Assembly: GCF_001913705.1 (NCBI RefSeq)
Contig: NZ_MKQD01000034.1
Location: 248,001 to 312,000 of the forward strand
Length of the DNA: 64,000 bases
Source of the DNA: Thalassotalea sp. PP2-459
GTDB lineage: Bacteria; Pseudomonadota; Gammaproteobacteria; Enterobacterales; Alteromonadaceae
Direction of reading: 5' to 3'
Part shown: piece after piece, positions 1-9,367 of the stretch
Layout: each line of letters starts with the position of its first letter
Position numbering within the stretch: the stretch's first letter is position 1
Program-made: the position numbers and the translations under genes
The notes under the pieces: model-generated
What the model was told of the DNA's origin: nothing
What the model saw: only the letters and a program-made list of their open reading frames with translations
The model's database searches: none

Positions 1-2
1 AA

Positions 3-752
3 AAGCCCCTTGAACAAGCGGTGTACTGTGCGCAGATATTCAATGATGCCGCGCTAGAGATTTGCCAACAAGGTAAAGGGCGTTTGTTTTCTATGGCACA
101 AGTGCCTTTACAAGATGCAGATGCTGCGTGTGAAGAAGCAAGTCGAGCAATGAACACCGGTCATGTTGGTATTCAAATTGGGAATCACGTGGGCGAGAAA
201 AACATGGATGACGAAGGCGTATTAACCTTTCTTCAACATTGTGCTGCAGAGAACATACCGGTTTTTGTGCACCCTTGGGACATGATGGCAGCAAGTCGCA
301 CGAAAGATTACATGATGGGTTGGACGGTAGGAATGCCTGCTGAAACGCAGCTTTCGATCGTGTCGATGATTTTGGGTGGTGGCTTTGACCGTATTAGCCG
401 CGACTTAAAGATTTGCTTTGCCCATGGTGGTGGTGCATTCGCTTTTTTACTTGGCCGATTGGAAAATGCTTGGCTTCATCGAGATATTGCCCGTGGTAAG
501 TCTGAATATCCGCCTAGTCATTACTTAGATAGATTTTATTTAGATACCGCGGTGTTTGATCATGATGCGCTCGAATTATTGGTTAAGAAAATGACCACCG
601 ATCGTTTGTTGTTTGGTACTGATTACCCTTTCCCGTTAGGTGAGCAAAAAATGGGCGCATTAATTAAAACCGCGCCAAATTTATCGGATGCCAAAAAGCA
701 ACAAATGCTCGCCACGAATGCACAATTATTTTTTTCTTTGCCGACTTGTTAA
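3..752 (+). CDS. 2-amino-3-carboxymuconate-6-semialdehyde decarboxylase (ACMSD), 5' end cut off by window
   Basis: Amidohydrolase-superfamily decarboxylase that converts ACMS, the ring-opened product of 3-hydroxyanthranilate, to 2-aminomuconate semialdehyde in the kynurenine pathway. The frame is open to the first base, so about 250 residues are present and roughly 85 N-terminal residues, including the expected HxH metal motif, lie outside the window. Visible family landmarks are the metal-ligand His in HPWDMM (near base 270), the active-site His in FAHGGGAF (near 420) and the metal-ligand Asp in GTDYPFPLG (near 620). The stop is only 11 bases before the kynureninase ATG, so it belongs to that operon. 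The identification leans on the neighbours as well as the motifs; other members of the family share the fold. Confidence 0.85.
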   Translation, partial: KPLEQAVYCAQIFNDAALEICQQGKGRLFSMAQVPLQDADAACEEASRAMNTGHVGIQIGNHVGEKNMDDEGVLTFLQHCAAENIPVFVHPWDMMAASRTKDYMMGWTVGMPAETQLSIVSMILGGGFDRISRDLKICFAHGGGAFAFLLGRLENAWLHRDIARGKSEYPPSHYLDRFYLDTAVFDHDALELLVKKMTTDRLLFGTDYPFPLGEQKMGALIKTAPNLSDAKKQQMLATNAQLFFSLPTC

Positions 753-763
753 TTGAGAATGTT

Positions 764-2056
764 ATGACCTTTGAAAATACCCTAGCTTATGCACAAAAAC
801 TTGATAATGAAGATCCATTAGCGAGTTATCGAGATAAATTCTATCACCCGGTCATAGAGGGAAAGCAGGTTTTGTATTTCACCGGAAACTCTTTAGGTTT
901 ACAGCCGAAAGCAGCAAAAGAATATCTACAAGTAGAACTTGATGATTGGGCTGCATGGGGAGTAGAAGGGCATTTTCACGGTCGAAATCCTTGGGTGAGT
1001 TATCATGAACTGTTAACACCAGCAAGTGCAGAACTTGTTGGTGCAAAAGCATCAGAAGTGGTGTGTATGAACTCGTTGACCACCAACTTACATTTATTAT
1101 TTGTCAGCTTTTATCGTCCGTCTAAGCAGCGTTTTAAAATTATCAGTGAAGCTAAAATGTTTCCATCTGACCGCTACTTACTGGAAACTCAAGTAAAACA
1201 TCATGGCTTTGAACCTGATGAAGCCATTATCGAAATTTCACCGCGAGAGGGTGAATTTACCATCAGAGAAAGCGATATTTTAGCCGCGATTGAAGAGCAC
1301 CGTGATGAACTTGCCTTAGTGTTTTTCGGTGGGGTTAATTATTTTACTGGCCAGCTATTTGATATGAAAAAACTAACCGCAGCTGCACATAATGTTGGCG
1401 CATTAGCGGGTTTTGATTTGGCACATGCTGTTGGTAATGTGCCATTGAAACTTCATGATTGGCAAGTAGATTTTGCCGCTTGGTGTACTTACAAATATCT
1501 CAACGGAAGTGCTGGTAATGTCGGGGGAATTTTTGTGCATGATAAGCATGGTCAAGATACCGAAATTCCCCGTTTTGGTGGTTGGTGGGGGCATAATAAA
1601 GAACGTCGGTTTTTAATGGAAAACACCTTTGAGCCCATGGCAGGCGCTGAAGGTTGGCAATTAAGCAATGTGCCGATAATGGGGATGGCGGTGTTGAAAT
1701 CATCACTTGATATTTTTGAAAAGGCTGGTATGGATGCGCTACGAAAAAAGAGCCTTACACTCACCGCCTTTTTGCAATATGTGTTTAATGATGTTGTTAA
1801 CAAGTTTACTCATATTAAACTGCAAATTATTACTCCCGTAGCACCAGAGCAACGAGGATGCCAATTATCAGTAAAGCTTATTGGTACCGATAAACGATTT
1901 TTTAATCAATTAACTAACGCTGGTGTGATCACTGATTTTAGAGAGCCAGATGTGGTTAGGCTTGCCCCCGTGCCGCTGTATAATTCCTTTGAAGATATCT
2001 ATCAATTCGGTCAACAATTAAACGCCTTGCTTAAGGAAATGGCCAATGATAGCTAA
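764..2056 (+). CDS. kynU: Kynureninase
   Basis: PLP-dependent hydrolase of the aminotransferase fold that cleaves kynurenine or 3-hydroxykynurenine to (3-hydroxy)anthranilate plus alanine. The protein is about 430 residues, normal for the family. The PLP-lysine region reads [15 protein letters not shown] (about bases 1470-1515), and the C-terminal half carries [13 protein letters not shown] and the Arg-containing [14 protein letters not shown] that kynureninases use for substrate binding. The ATG at 764 is chosen because GAGA lies about 7 bases upstream; an in-frame TTG at 746 would overlap the previous gene by 7 bases. The 3' end overlaps the next gene by 11 bases, indicating translational coupling. 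Confidence 0.95.
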   Translation: MTFENTLAYAQKLDNEDPLASYRDKFYHPVIEGKQVLYFTGNSLGLQPKAAKEYLQVELDDWAAWGVEGHFHGRNPWVSYHELLTPASAELVGAKASEVVCMNSLTTNLHLLFVSFYRPSKQRFKIISEAKMFPSDRYLLETQVKHHGFEPDEAIIEISPREGEFTIRESDILAAIEEHRDELALVFFGGVNYFTGQLFDMKKLTAAAHNVGALAGFDLAHAVGNVPLKLHDWQVDFAAWCTYKYLNGSAGNVGGIFVHDKHGQDTEIPRFGGWWGHNKERRFLMENTFEPMAGAEGWQLSNVPIMGMAVLKSSLDIFEKAGMDALRKKSLTLTAFLQYVFNDVVNKFTHIKLQIITPVAPEQRGCQLSVKLIGTDKRFFNQLTNAGVITDFREPDVVRLAPVPLYNSFEDIYQFGQQLNALLKEMANDS

Positions 2057-3428
2057 GCCATCTATTGCGATTAACGGTGCTGGGCCTGTTGGCGCATTAT
2101 TAGCGCTGATGTTAGCTAAGCGCGGTTACCCTATTGATCTATTCGAATCTCGACCAGATTCACGAAAAAGCAATATCTATCAAGGTAAATCGATTAATTT
2201 AGCGCTTTCCGATCGTGGTTGGAAAGCGTTAAATGCAGTGGGCGTTGATGAAGAAATTCGTCAACAAGCGATTCCCATGTATTGCCGTGTCATGCACGAT
2301 ATTGAAGGGAATATCACCAAACAAAATTATGGCAAAGATAGTCAAGCCATTTGGTCTGTTTCTCGCTCAGGTATTAATGAACAATTAATGACATTAGCCG
2401 AACAGCAAAACAATGTGTCACTAAATTTCTCTCATCGACTCACCCAGCATGATTTTGACACAAACACCGCGACTTATATTGATGCAAATAAACAAATCAA
2501 ACAACATCAAACCGATTTACTTTTTGGCGCTGATGGCACGTTTTCTAAAGTAAGACGATTAATGCAAGAACTGCCGCTGCAGCGAATAAGCTATAGTTTA
2601 GAGTACATGCCGCAAAGCTACATTGAATTAACCATTCCGGCAGGGGAAAACGGCGAACATCTGATGGAAAAAAATGCGCTTCATATCTGGCCACGTAAAG
2701 ATTTTATGCTGATCGCATTACCGAATGCTGATGGCTCGTTTACTTGCACCTTGTTTATGGATCATCAAGGTGAGGTTTCATTCTCTGCGTTCACTGAATA
2801 TGAAACAGTCGCAGCGTTCTTTGAACAGTATTTTGCCGATGCGCTACCGTTACTCGTTAATCCGATAGAAGAATTTCTTGCGAAGGCACCTTCACCGTTA
2901 TGTTTGGTACATGTTTACCCTTGGTTGGTTAATCATCAAGTAGCACTTATTGGTGATGCTGCACATGCAATGGTGCCATTTTATGGTCAAGGCATGAACT
3001 GTGGCTTTGAAGATTGTCGTGTGTTGTGTGAGCTACTGGATAATTTTCAGGGAGACTGGCAGCAAACATTAATGGCCTACCAGCAGGAGCGAAAAGAAAA
3101 TGGCGATGCGATCATTGAATTAGCAAAGCGTAACTTTATTGAAATGAGTGACTTAGCCGGCGATGAACGCTTTCTGTTACGTAAGAAAATTGAAGCTCGC
3201 TTTCATCAACGTTATCCTGAATTATGGATCCCGCTCTATTCAATGGTGACATTTTCACCCAATATTTCATACAAAACTGCACTTGAAATAGGTGACATTC
3301 AAGCCAAAATCATGGATGACATTATGCACATAGATAATATTGAGCAATGTTGGCAAGACGAATCGGTGATGACGACCCTATATGAATTGAGTCGTGACAG
3401 AATACCGCTGATCAAGCAAGAGGTATAA
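2046..3428 (+). CDS. kmo: Kynurenine 3-monooxygenase (FAD-dependent)
   Basis: Flavoprotein aromatic hydroxylase that converts kynurenine to 3-hydroxykynurenine with NADPH and O2. At 460 residues it has the usual length. The N-terminus has the dinucleotide-binding [17 protein letters not shown] followed by an acidic residue (FES). A second FAD motif, [16 protein letters not shown], lies near residue 305 and is followed by MNCGFEDC, typical of this enzyme. The first ATG overlaps the kynureninase stop by 11 bases, and the stop is one base before the tryptophan dioxygenase start. The order ACMSD-kynU-kmo-kynA fixes it in the tryptophan-to-3-hydroxyanthranilate route. Confidence 0.95.
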   Translation: MIAKPSIAINGAGPVGALLALMLAKRGYPIDLFESRPDSRKSNIYQGKSINLALSDRGWKALNAVGVDEEIRQQAIPMYCRVMHDIEGNITKQNYGKDSQAIWSVSRSGINEQLMTLAEQQNNVSLNFSHRLTQHDFDTNTATYIDANKQIKQHQTDLLFGADGTFSKVRRLMQELPLQRISYSLEYMPQSYIELTIPAGENGEHLMEKNALHIWPRKDFMLIALPNADGSFTCTLFMDHQGEVSFSAFTEYETVAAFFEQYFADALPLLVNPIEEFLAKAPSPLCLVHVYPWLVNHQVALIGDAAHAMVPFYGQGMNCGFEDCRVLCELLDNFQGDWQQTLMAYQQERKENGDAIIELAKRNFIEMSDLAGDERFLLRKKIEARFHQRYPELWIPLYSMVTFSPNISYKTALEIGDIQAKIMDDIMHIDNIEQCWQDESVMTTLYELSRDRIPLIKQEV

Positions 3429-3429
3429 C

Positions 3430-4302
3430 ATGAGTTGTCCATACCAAGCATCAAATTCGGATAAGAAAAAATCAAACTACCGCGATATGGAAGAGGGCAT
3501 TCATACCAACTTTGAAGATGACATGTCTTATGGCGATTATTTATGTCTTGAGCAAATATTAACGGCTCAAAAACCCGTCTCTGAACAACATGATGAAATG
3601 CTCTTTATCACTATTCATCAAACAAGTGAATTATGGTTAAAGCTCGCTGGGCATGAATTAACTGCTGCCATTACAAATATTCAACAAGCAGACTTTGGTC
3701 ACGCTTTTAAAGTGATTTCTCGCGTTAAACACATACTTAATCAACTAACGCAATCTTGGCACATTCTGTCAACATTGACGCCTGTTGATTATTTGAAATT
3801 TCGTGATGCGTTAGGCCACTCATCTGGATTTCAATCATATGGTTATCGTAAACTTGAATTTTTATTAGGGAACAAAAACGCGAGTTTATTAGCGGTGCAT
3901 AAAAATCAACCGGAAAGTTATCAATCTTTAAATGCTGTGCTTCATGCGCCAAGCTTATACGATGAAGTACTTCGAGCATTAGCAAAAAATGGCTTGGCTA
4001 TTGATAAGCACGTACTTGAAAGAGATTTTACCCAACCCTATCAGCAAGATGAATCTGTGCTGCAAGCATGGTTAAACGTTTATCAACATGCTGATGAACA
4101 TTTCCAGATGTATGAGCTTGCTGAAAAATTGATTGATATTGAAGATGCCTTTCAGCAGTGGCGGTTTAAACATATGTATACGGTGCAACGTATTATTGGT
4201 CATAAAGCAGGAACAGGTGGTTCGTCTGGTGTCAGTTTTTTAAAGAAAGCATTAGATATTAGTTTTTTTCCTGAACTGTTTGCTTTACGTACTCATTTAT
4301 AA
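3430..4302 (+). CDS. kynA: Tryptophan 2,3-dioxygenase
   Basis: Heme dioxygenase that opens the indole ring of L-tryptophan to give N-formylkynurenine, the first step of the pathway. The 290-residue protein carries the N-terminal THFEDDMSYGDYL-like segment (here TNFEDDMSYGDYL), the helix QTSELWLKLAGHEL and, near the C-terminus, FKHMYTVQRIIGHKAGTGGS, which contains the proximal heme histidine and the substrate-binding GTGGSSG loop. The ATG at 3430 follows an AGAGG ribosome site. It is the last gene of the kynurenine operon here. The formamidase acting next is not in the operon but is probably the convergent gene at 14155-15069. Confidence 0.96.
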   Translation: MSCPYQASNSDKKKSNYRDMEEGIHTNFEDDMSYGDYLCLEQILTAQKPVSEQHDEMLFITIHQTSELWLKLAGHELTAAITNIQQADFGHAFKVISRVKHILNQLTQSWHILSTLTPVDYLKFRDALGHSSGFQSYGYRKLEFLLGNKNASLLAVHKNQPESYQSLNAVLHAPSLYDEVLRALAKNGLAIDKHVLERDFTQPYQQDESVLQAWLNVYQHADEHFQMYELAEKLIDIEDAFQQWRFKHMYTVQRIIGHKAGTGGSSGVSFLKKALDISFFPELFALRTHL

Positions 4303-4334
4303 TTGTGAAATTATTTTTATCGTTATAGCATGAT

Positions 4335-4353
4335 ATATCAGTAATATTGATAT
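4335..4353. promoter_or_regulatory. Inverted repeat upstream of the LysR gene, candidate LysR-type box
   Basis: ATATCA and TGATAT are separated by 7 bases in the 62-base gap between kynA and the LysR-family gene, ending 11 bases before its GTG. The layout satisfies the loose T-N11-A rule for LysR-type binding sites. Autoregulation is inferred only from position; arms this short and AT-rich can occur by chance. Confidence 0.3.
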
Positions 4354-4364
4354 GTTGAAACTCA

Positions 4365-5285
4365 GTGGATATTAGCAAAAGCCAATTAACGATCAGTCAT
4401 TTAAAAATGATTTGTCAGTTAGCTGAAAGTGAAACGGTAAAAGAGGCTGCTCAAGCATTATTTATTTCTCAGCCGGCATTAACCAACCGTATTCGCGAGG
4501 CTGAAAAACGTTTAAATAGCCAATTATTCTACCGCCGTGGTCGTCGAATTTATATGTCGAATGCGGGTAAACGTTTGCTGGTATCAGCCAAGAAAATTTT
4601 ACAAGAATTAGCGCGCGTCGAACATGATATTTCTCGCTTAACTCATGGTGTTGAGCAGGTGCTACGCATTAGTATGCCGCACTATGCAAACTTTTCATGG
4701 CTACCTGATGTACTTGAAGGTTTTTCGTTAAGCTACCCTCAAATAGAGCTTGAAATTACTTCGCAATCACCGGTTAAACCGCTTCAAGCTTTGCATAATC
4801 ATGATGTAGATGTGGCTATTATTTCTAGTGCTAAGGCCGAGTTAGAAATAGATGCAGAGCAATATGTTGCTAAAGTGATCACGCAAGATGAGTTAGTCGC
4901 TTGTTTATCTAAGCAACATCACAAATCAAATCAGGCGTTTTTGATGCCGGAAGATTTCGCCGATCAAACCTATGTGACAAATTCAACTGAAGCAGAAACT
5001 GAACGTGAATATGAGTTGTTTTTTAAACCAGCAGGGGTTATCCCGCCAAAAGTGTTACAAGTAGGTTTTAATGATGCCATTCTCGCGTTAGTTAAAGCAA
5101 ATGTAGGTGTGTCTATATTTTCTCAACGTCAATTAACCCGCTATCTCCCCGATGCTTCCTTAACAACATGCCGATTAGGTGAAGCTGGGTTACCGGTATT
5201 TTGGCATGTCGTTTATCGCAATCACGAGCATATTATCGCACCGGCAGAAAAATTATTTTCTCTTTTATCTCAACATTATAACTAA
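4365..5285 (+). CDS. LysR-family transcriptional regulator
   Basis: DNA-binding regulator of 306 residues with a winged helix-turn-helix at residues 10-70 (VKEAAQALFISQPALTNRIR, the recognition helix) and a periplasmic-binding-protein-like effector domain behind it. The overall shape resembles MetR-type members, but the ligand cannot be read from sequence. GTG at 4365 is the only reasonable start, because an in-frame stop lies at 4356-4358. It lies on the same strand as, and 62 bases after, the kynurenine operon and about 110 bases before the next operon. It could control either; regulation of tryptophan catabolism is a guess from position. Confidence 0.85.
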   Translation: MDISKSQLTISHLKMICQLAESETVKEAAQALFISQPALTNRIREAEKRLNSQLFYRRGRRIYMSNAGKRLLVSAKKILQELARVEHDISRLTHGVEQVLRISMPHYANFSWLPDVLEGFSLSYPQIELEITSQSPVKPLQALHNHDVDVAIISSAKAELEIDAEQYVAKVITQDELVACLSKQHHKSNQAFLMPEDFADQTYVTNSTEAETEREYELFFKPAGVIPPKVLQVGFNDAILALVKANVGVSIFSQRQLTRYLPDASLTTCRLGEAGLPVFWHVVYRNHEHIIAPAEKLFSLLSQHYN

Positions 5286-5322
5286 ACACTATAGCGATAT
5301 AAGTAAATTTATCTCTTTTAAT

Positions 5323-5335
5323 GTTACTTAGTAAC
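5323..5335. promoter_or_regulatory. Candidate RpiR-family operator
   Basis: A perfect palindrome, GTTACT-T-AGTAAC, lies 60 bases before the ATG of the amino-sugar-acid operon that itself encodes an RpiR regulator. Operators of RpiR-family proteins such as HexR are odd-centred palindromes of similar size and composition (TGTAAT-N3-ATTACA type), so this is a reasonable autoregulatory site. No binding data are available here. Confidence 0.4.
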
Positions 5336-5394
5336 TATTAATTTGATATATTGTTGTTATATTTTAACATTGATGTCTGTTGAAAGGCGATAAT

Positions 5395-6636
5395 ATGACA
5401 ACAAGCAAACAGCAACTGCATGTAAATAAAGGCTTTGGCGATGTAACCGCGTTAGAGGGCTCTGGTTGGAATATTCTTAATGAAGAGGTTGGCTTACCCG
5501 TAGCGGTACTTGATGAGGCATCTTTACAGAGTAATGCGCAGTGGATGCAATCTTTTAGTGAGCAAGCCGGTGTTAAATTAGCTCCGCATGGTAAAACTAC
5601 CATGTCCCCAGAGCTTTTTAAGCAACAGTTGTCACAAGGATGTTGGGGCATAAGCTTGGCAACTATTCCTCAGGTGGTAAGTGCTTACAAACAAGGCGTT
5701 AAACGCTTTATACTCGCCAATCAATTAATCGGTAAATTTCACTGTCAGCAACTAGTGGAAATTTTACAAGATCCTGATGTTGAATTTTATTGCTTTGTTG
5801 AATCAGTGGCTAATGTTGTGTTTTTAGGTGAATTTTTCCAACAGCAAAAAGCAACGTTAAACGTGTTGATAGAAATAGGCGTGCCAGGTGGTCGTTGTGG
5901 TTGGCGCAATATTGATAACATTGAGCCACTTGTTGATGCAATTTCAGCACAACCTGCGTTGCAGTTATCGGGTGTTAGCTTTTATGAAGGCGTGATTCAC
6001 GGTGAAGATGCACAAGCAAAGATAGTGCATTTTATTGAGCGTATTAAGCAATTGTTTAACCAGCTACAGCAACAAGGCCGATTCAACGGTGAAAATGTGA
6101 TCATTACAGGTGCTGGCTCCGCTTGGTATGATGTCGTCGCTAACGCATTAACTCAAGAACAATCATTAAACTTTACCGCCATTATTAGACCTGGTTGCTA
6201 TTTGATACATGATACCGGCATCTATCAAGATGCGCAGCAAACGATCATGCAACGCAGCCAACTAGCGTGTGATATTGGCGGCGACCTGATTTCTAGCCTT
6301 TACGTGTGGGCGTATGTTTATGCTACGCCTGAACCAGGATTAGTCATTGTCGGTTTAGGTAAGCGAGATGCTGCGTTTGACGCAGGGTTGCCAACCCCTA
6401 CCTTGTATTATCGCCCTGGTAACGACAAACCACAGCAAGTACCTAATAGCTGGGAGTCGGTAAAAATAATGGATCAACACTTGATGCTCAAGGTTGACGA
6501 AAGTGCCGATTTACAACCTGGCGATATGATGTGTTTTTCAACGTCACACCCGTGTCTAACGTTTGATAAATGGCGTTTTATTGGCATTAGTAATGACCAA
6601 CATGTGATCACAAAACAAGTGGCGACTTACTTCTAA
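5395..6636 (+). CDS. PLP-dependent D-amino-acid deaminase/ammonia-lyase of the alanine-racemase fold; probable D-glucosaminate dehydratase
   Basis: Fold-type III PLP enzyme of the D-threonine aldolase/D-serine dehydratase family, about 413 residues. The PLP-lysine region is LAPHGKTTMSPELF near residue 60; SGVSFYEGVIHG and the C-terminal metal-site region FSTSHPCLTFDKW, with a His and Cys as in zinc-dependent D-serine dehydratases, are visible. ATG 5395 is preceded by AAAGG; the TTG at 5380 is less likely. It is first in an operon with an RpiR regulator, deacylase, RidA, symporter and KDG-type kinase. From that context I infer that it removes ammonia from D-glucosaminate to give 2-keto-3-deoxygluconate. 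Simple D-serine or D-threonine catabolism is the alternative. Confidence 0.8.
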   Translation: MTTSKQQLHVNKGFGDVTALEGSGWNILNEEVGLPVAVLDEASLQSNAQWMQSFSEQAGVKLAPHGKTTMSPELFKQQLSQGCWGISLATIPQVVSAYKQGVKRFILANQLIGKFHCQQLVEILQDPDVEFYCFVESVANVVFLGEFFQQQKATLNVLIEIGVPGGRCGWRNIDNIEPLVDAISAQPALQLSGVSFYEGVIHGEDAQAKIVHFIERIKQLFNQLQQQGRFNGENVIITGAGSAWYDVVANALTQEQSLNFTAIIRPGCYLIHDTGIYQDAQQTIMQRSQLACDIGGDLISSLYVWAYVYATPEPGLVIVGLGKRDAAFDAGLPTPTLYYRPGNDKPQQVPNSWESVKIMDQHLMLKVDESADLQPGDMMCFSTSHPCLTFDKWRFIGISNDQHVITKQVATYF

Positions 6637-7488
6637 ATGGATATTTTAACCCGAATAAGTCAGCGTTATGATCACATGCGCCCGGCGGAACAAAAAGTAG
6701 CAGATTTGATCCGAAAAGATTTAAAGTTTGCCAGTCGTTGTGCCATTCAACAGTTGGCGAAAAAAGCAGGCGTGAGTCATGCCAGTATTACCCGTTTAGC
6801 AAAAACGTTAGCTTGTGATGATGTACGTGATTTAAAACTGCAGCTAGCACAAGTTGCTGCCGTTGGAGAGCGTTTTCATAATGAACAGCATATCGAACAA
6901 CAAGATATGCCAGAGGTATATCAATCTATTCAAGATATTTTGCAGGTTAATCGGGGTTTAATCACCAAAGATAAATGTATCACGGCAGCCGAATTAATTT
7001 TAGCGGCAAATCATTGTTTAATTTTTGGTGTAGGCGGTGGTAGTACCATCTTTGCGCAAGAGTGCCAACATCGATTATTCCGCTTAGATGTCAAAAGTAA
7101 TGCGTATTCTGATCCCATGTTAATGCGGATGACAGCAGCAAGCATTGATGCCAATGATTTACTGATTTGTTTATCGTTAAGCGGTAAAAGCCCTGATGTA
7201 TTAGAAGCTGCCAACATCGCTAAGGAGTACGGTGGCAAAGTCGTTGCTATTTGTCCAGAAGGCGAGTTATCAGCGTTGGCTGATGTGCACTTGCCTATCA
7301 CCACTCAAGAAATGGATTTTATTTATATGCCAAGCGCATCACGGTACGTGTTATTAGCTGCGATTGACATGCTAGCAAGTGAAGTAGCGTTTAAGAATCA
7401 GCGAAATTCGCGTGAAAAATTGCGCCGAATTAAATTACAACTTGATGAGCATCGTGGTTGTGCAAGTAGAACACCATTAGGCGATTAA
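6637..7488 (+). CDS. RpiR-family transcriptional regulator (HTH plus SIS domain)
   Basis: Two-domain regulator of 283 residues. The N-terminal helix-turn-helix is at about residues 15-75 (QQLAKKAGVSHASITRLAKT). The C-terminal SIS sugar-phosphate-binding domain is at about 125-250 and includes FGVGGGSTIFAQE and CLSLSGKSPDVLEAA. Members of this family sense phosphorylated sugars or sugar acids. The ATG begins at the base after the stop of the preceding lyase gene, so the two are co-translated. KDPG or a related phosphosugar acid is a plausible effector because the operon also encodes a KDG-type kinase. A candidate operator lies at 5323-5335. Confidence 0.9.
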   Translation: MDILTRISQRYDHMRPAEQKVADLIRKDLKFASRCAIQQLAKKAGVSHASITRLAKTLACDDVRDLKLQLAQVAAVGERFHNEQHIEQQDMPEVYQSIQDILQVNRGLITKDKCITAAELILAANHCLIFGVGGGSTIFAQECQHRLFRLDVKSNAYSDPMLMRMTAASIDANDLLICLSLSGKSPDVLEAANIAKEYGGKVVAICPEGELSALADVHLPITTQEMDFIYMPSASRYVLLAAIDMLASEVAFKNQRNSREKLRRIKLQLDEHRGCASRTPLGD

Positions 7489-7501
7489 AAGGAAGCATGA
7501 T

Positions 7502-8965
7502 TTGTACGATTTGATCATTAAAAATGCACAAGTAATAGATGGCAGCGGAGCCCCTGCTCAGCAAGTTGATGTTGCCATTTGTGGAGACAAAATTGCTACG
7601 GTAGGTGAGTCACAGGCATTTAGTAAACATGTTATTGATGCGAAAGGTTTAGTGCTTTCGCCAGGGTTTATAGATGTTCATACCCATGACGATCTGGAAG
7701 TTGTGCGTAACCCTGACATGCTCGCCAAAGTGAGTCAGGGGGTTTCTACCGTTGTCGTTGGAAATTGCGGCATCAGTGCTAGCCCCTATCAACTTGGCAT
7801 TGAACCACCAGACCCTATCAATTTGTTGGGCAAGCAGGGTGAGTTTAACTTTGCTTGTTTGTCTGAATATATTGATTATTTATCATCAGCACCGCCTAAC
7901 GTGAATGTCGTCGCATTGGTGGGTCATACGGCATTACGCGCGCAGGTAATGGATGATTTATCTCGAGGTGCTACCGATGATGAAATTGCTAAAATGCAGC
8001 AATTACTCCGCCGTGCACTTGAACAAGGTGCAAAGGGGTTAAGTACAGGGCTGGCTTATAAAAATGCTAAAGCGTCAACTGAGCACGAAACACAAGCTCT
8101 TGCCAGTGTACTGCATGATTTTGATGCATTATATACCACGCATTTACGCACAGAGTTTGACGGGATTATTGACGCGTTAGATGAGGCGTTTACCTTAGGG
8201 AAGAAAGTGCAATCACCGGTGGTTATCTCTCATTTAAAATGTGCAGGGAAGCAAAATTGGGGCAGATCAAAAGAGATCATAGCGCATGTTGAGCAGGCCG
8301 CACAACAACAGCCGATTGCCTGTGATTGTTATCCGTATCACGCAAGTTCTAGCACCTTAGATTTAAACCAAGTGACTGATGATTTTGAAATTTTTATAAC
8401 CTGGTCAGATGCAGAGCCAACAATGGCCGGTCAGAGCTTGGCGACTATTGCGAAGACGTGGAACGTGAGCTTACAGGATGCAGCAAAACGTTTAATGCCA
8501 GCAGGTGCTGTTTACCACGGTATGAACGAACAAGATGTTGAAGCATTTTTAAAATATGACAGAAGCATGATTGGTTCAGATGGCTTGCCGTGTGATCCAC
8601 ATCCACACCCTAGGTTGTGGGGAGCGTTTCCTCGCGTACTTGGACGATACAGCCGAGATAAATCATTATTTCCGTTAGCAACTGCAATTCATAAAATGAC
8701 AGGAAAGTCGGCGGAAAATTTCAATTTACACAATCGGGGACTGATTAAATCAGGCTATTACGCTGATTTAGTGTTATTTGATCCAAAAAGCATCATTGAC
8801 AATGCTGACTTTACTGCACCTTTTGCTGTTTCTTCTGGCATTAAAAAGCTGTGGGTCAATGGTCGGTTAACCTACCAACAAGGTGAAGGAGTATGCCCTA
8901 CAGAGCATTCTCCTCGCACCGGACAATTTTTAAAACATACATATATCAAGAGGAATAAATCATGA
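7502..8965 (+). CDS. D-aminoacylase-family amidohydrolase; probable N-acetyl-D-glucosaminate deacetylase
   Basis: Zinc amidohydrolase of 487 residues that removes N-acyl groups from D-configured amino acids. The ligands expected for the family are all visible: DVHTHDD (HxH), VVGNCGIS (Cys), THLRTEF (His), ISHLKCAG (His) and MIGSDGLP (Asp). The TTG at 7502 is the start: AAGGAAG sits 6-7 bases upstream, and the nearby ATG at 7497 is in another frame and closes after five codons. The stop overlaps the RidA start by 4 bases (ATGA). Between a lyase and RidA, and with a KDG-type kinase, the likely substrate is N-acetylglucosaminic acid; N-acyl-D-amino acids remain possible. Confidence 0.85.
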   Translation: MYDLIIKNAQVIDGSGAPAQQVDVAICGDKIATVGESQAFSKHVIDAKGLVLSPGFIDVHTHDDLEVVRNPDMLAKVSQGVSTVVVGNCGISASPYQLGIEPPDPINLLGKQGEFNFACLSEYIDYLSSAPPNVNVVALVGHTALRAQVMDDLSRGATDDEIAKMQQLLRRALEQGAKGLSTGLAYKNAKASTEHETQALASVLHDFDALYTTHLRTEFDGIIDALDEAFTLGKKVQSPVVISHLKCAGKQNWGRSKEIIAHVEQAAQQQPIACDCYPYHASSSTLDLNQVTDDFEIFITWSDAEPTMAGQSLATIAKTWNVSLQDAAKRLMPAGAVYHGMNEQDVEAFLKYDRSMIGSDGLPCDPHPHPRLWGAFPRVLGRYSRDKSLFPLATAIHKMTGKSAENFNLHNRGLIKSGYYADLVLFDPKSIIDNADFTAPFAVSSGIKKLWVNGRLTYQQGEGVCPTEHSPRTGQFLKHTYIKRNKS

Positions 8966-9348
8966 CAATTACTCGTTTTGGCGCTGATGGCGGCGTAGGT
9001 ACAGGTGGTCAACATTTACCGTTTTCAAGTGCAGTAGAAGCTGGCGGTTGGCTTTATGTTTCTGGTCAAACACCGATGACCGATGGTGAAGTTGTCGAAG
9101 GTGGTGTTGTTGAACAGTCACGCTTAGCAATTGATAACTGCATTAAAATTATGACAGATGCGGGGTACGGTTTAGAAGATGTGGTGCATGTGAAAGTGAT
9201 CTTAACCGATGCACGTTATTTTCAATCGTTTAATAAAGTCTTTAAAGAATACTTCGGTGAACATCCACCAGCGCGTATTTGTGCCGTTGCTGACTTAGTG
9301 GTTGATGTAAAAGTTGAAGTTGACGTTACGTGTTATAAAGCACCGTAA
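8962..9348 (+). CDS. RidA-family enamine/imine deaminase
   Basis: Small trimeric RidA/YjgF protein of 128 residues. These proteins hydrolyse the reactive enamine or imine intermediates released by PLP ammonia-lyases, freeing ammonia and giving the keto acid. The active-site Arg is in HPPARICAVADL, and the GGWLYVSGQTPM strand is typical. The ATG at 8962 follows AGAGGA and overlaps the deacylase stop by 4 bases. Its place in the operon suggests a dedicated partner for the lyase at 5395-6636 rather than a general housekeeping RidA. Confidence 0.92.
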   Translation: MTITRFGADGGVGTGGQHLPFSSAVEAGGWLYVSGQTPMTDGEVVEGGVVEQSRLAIDNCIKIMTDAGYGLEDVVHVKVILTDARYFQSFNKVFKEYFGEHPPARICAVADLVVDVKVEVDVTCYKAP

Positions 9349-9367
9349 ATAAAGAGGGAGTGAGCTA

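Noticed and set aside
7497-7514. ATG just before the deacylase
   Set aside because: It is out of frame and stops after five codons; the TTG five bases later continues the enzyme and has correct spacing to AAGGAAG.
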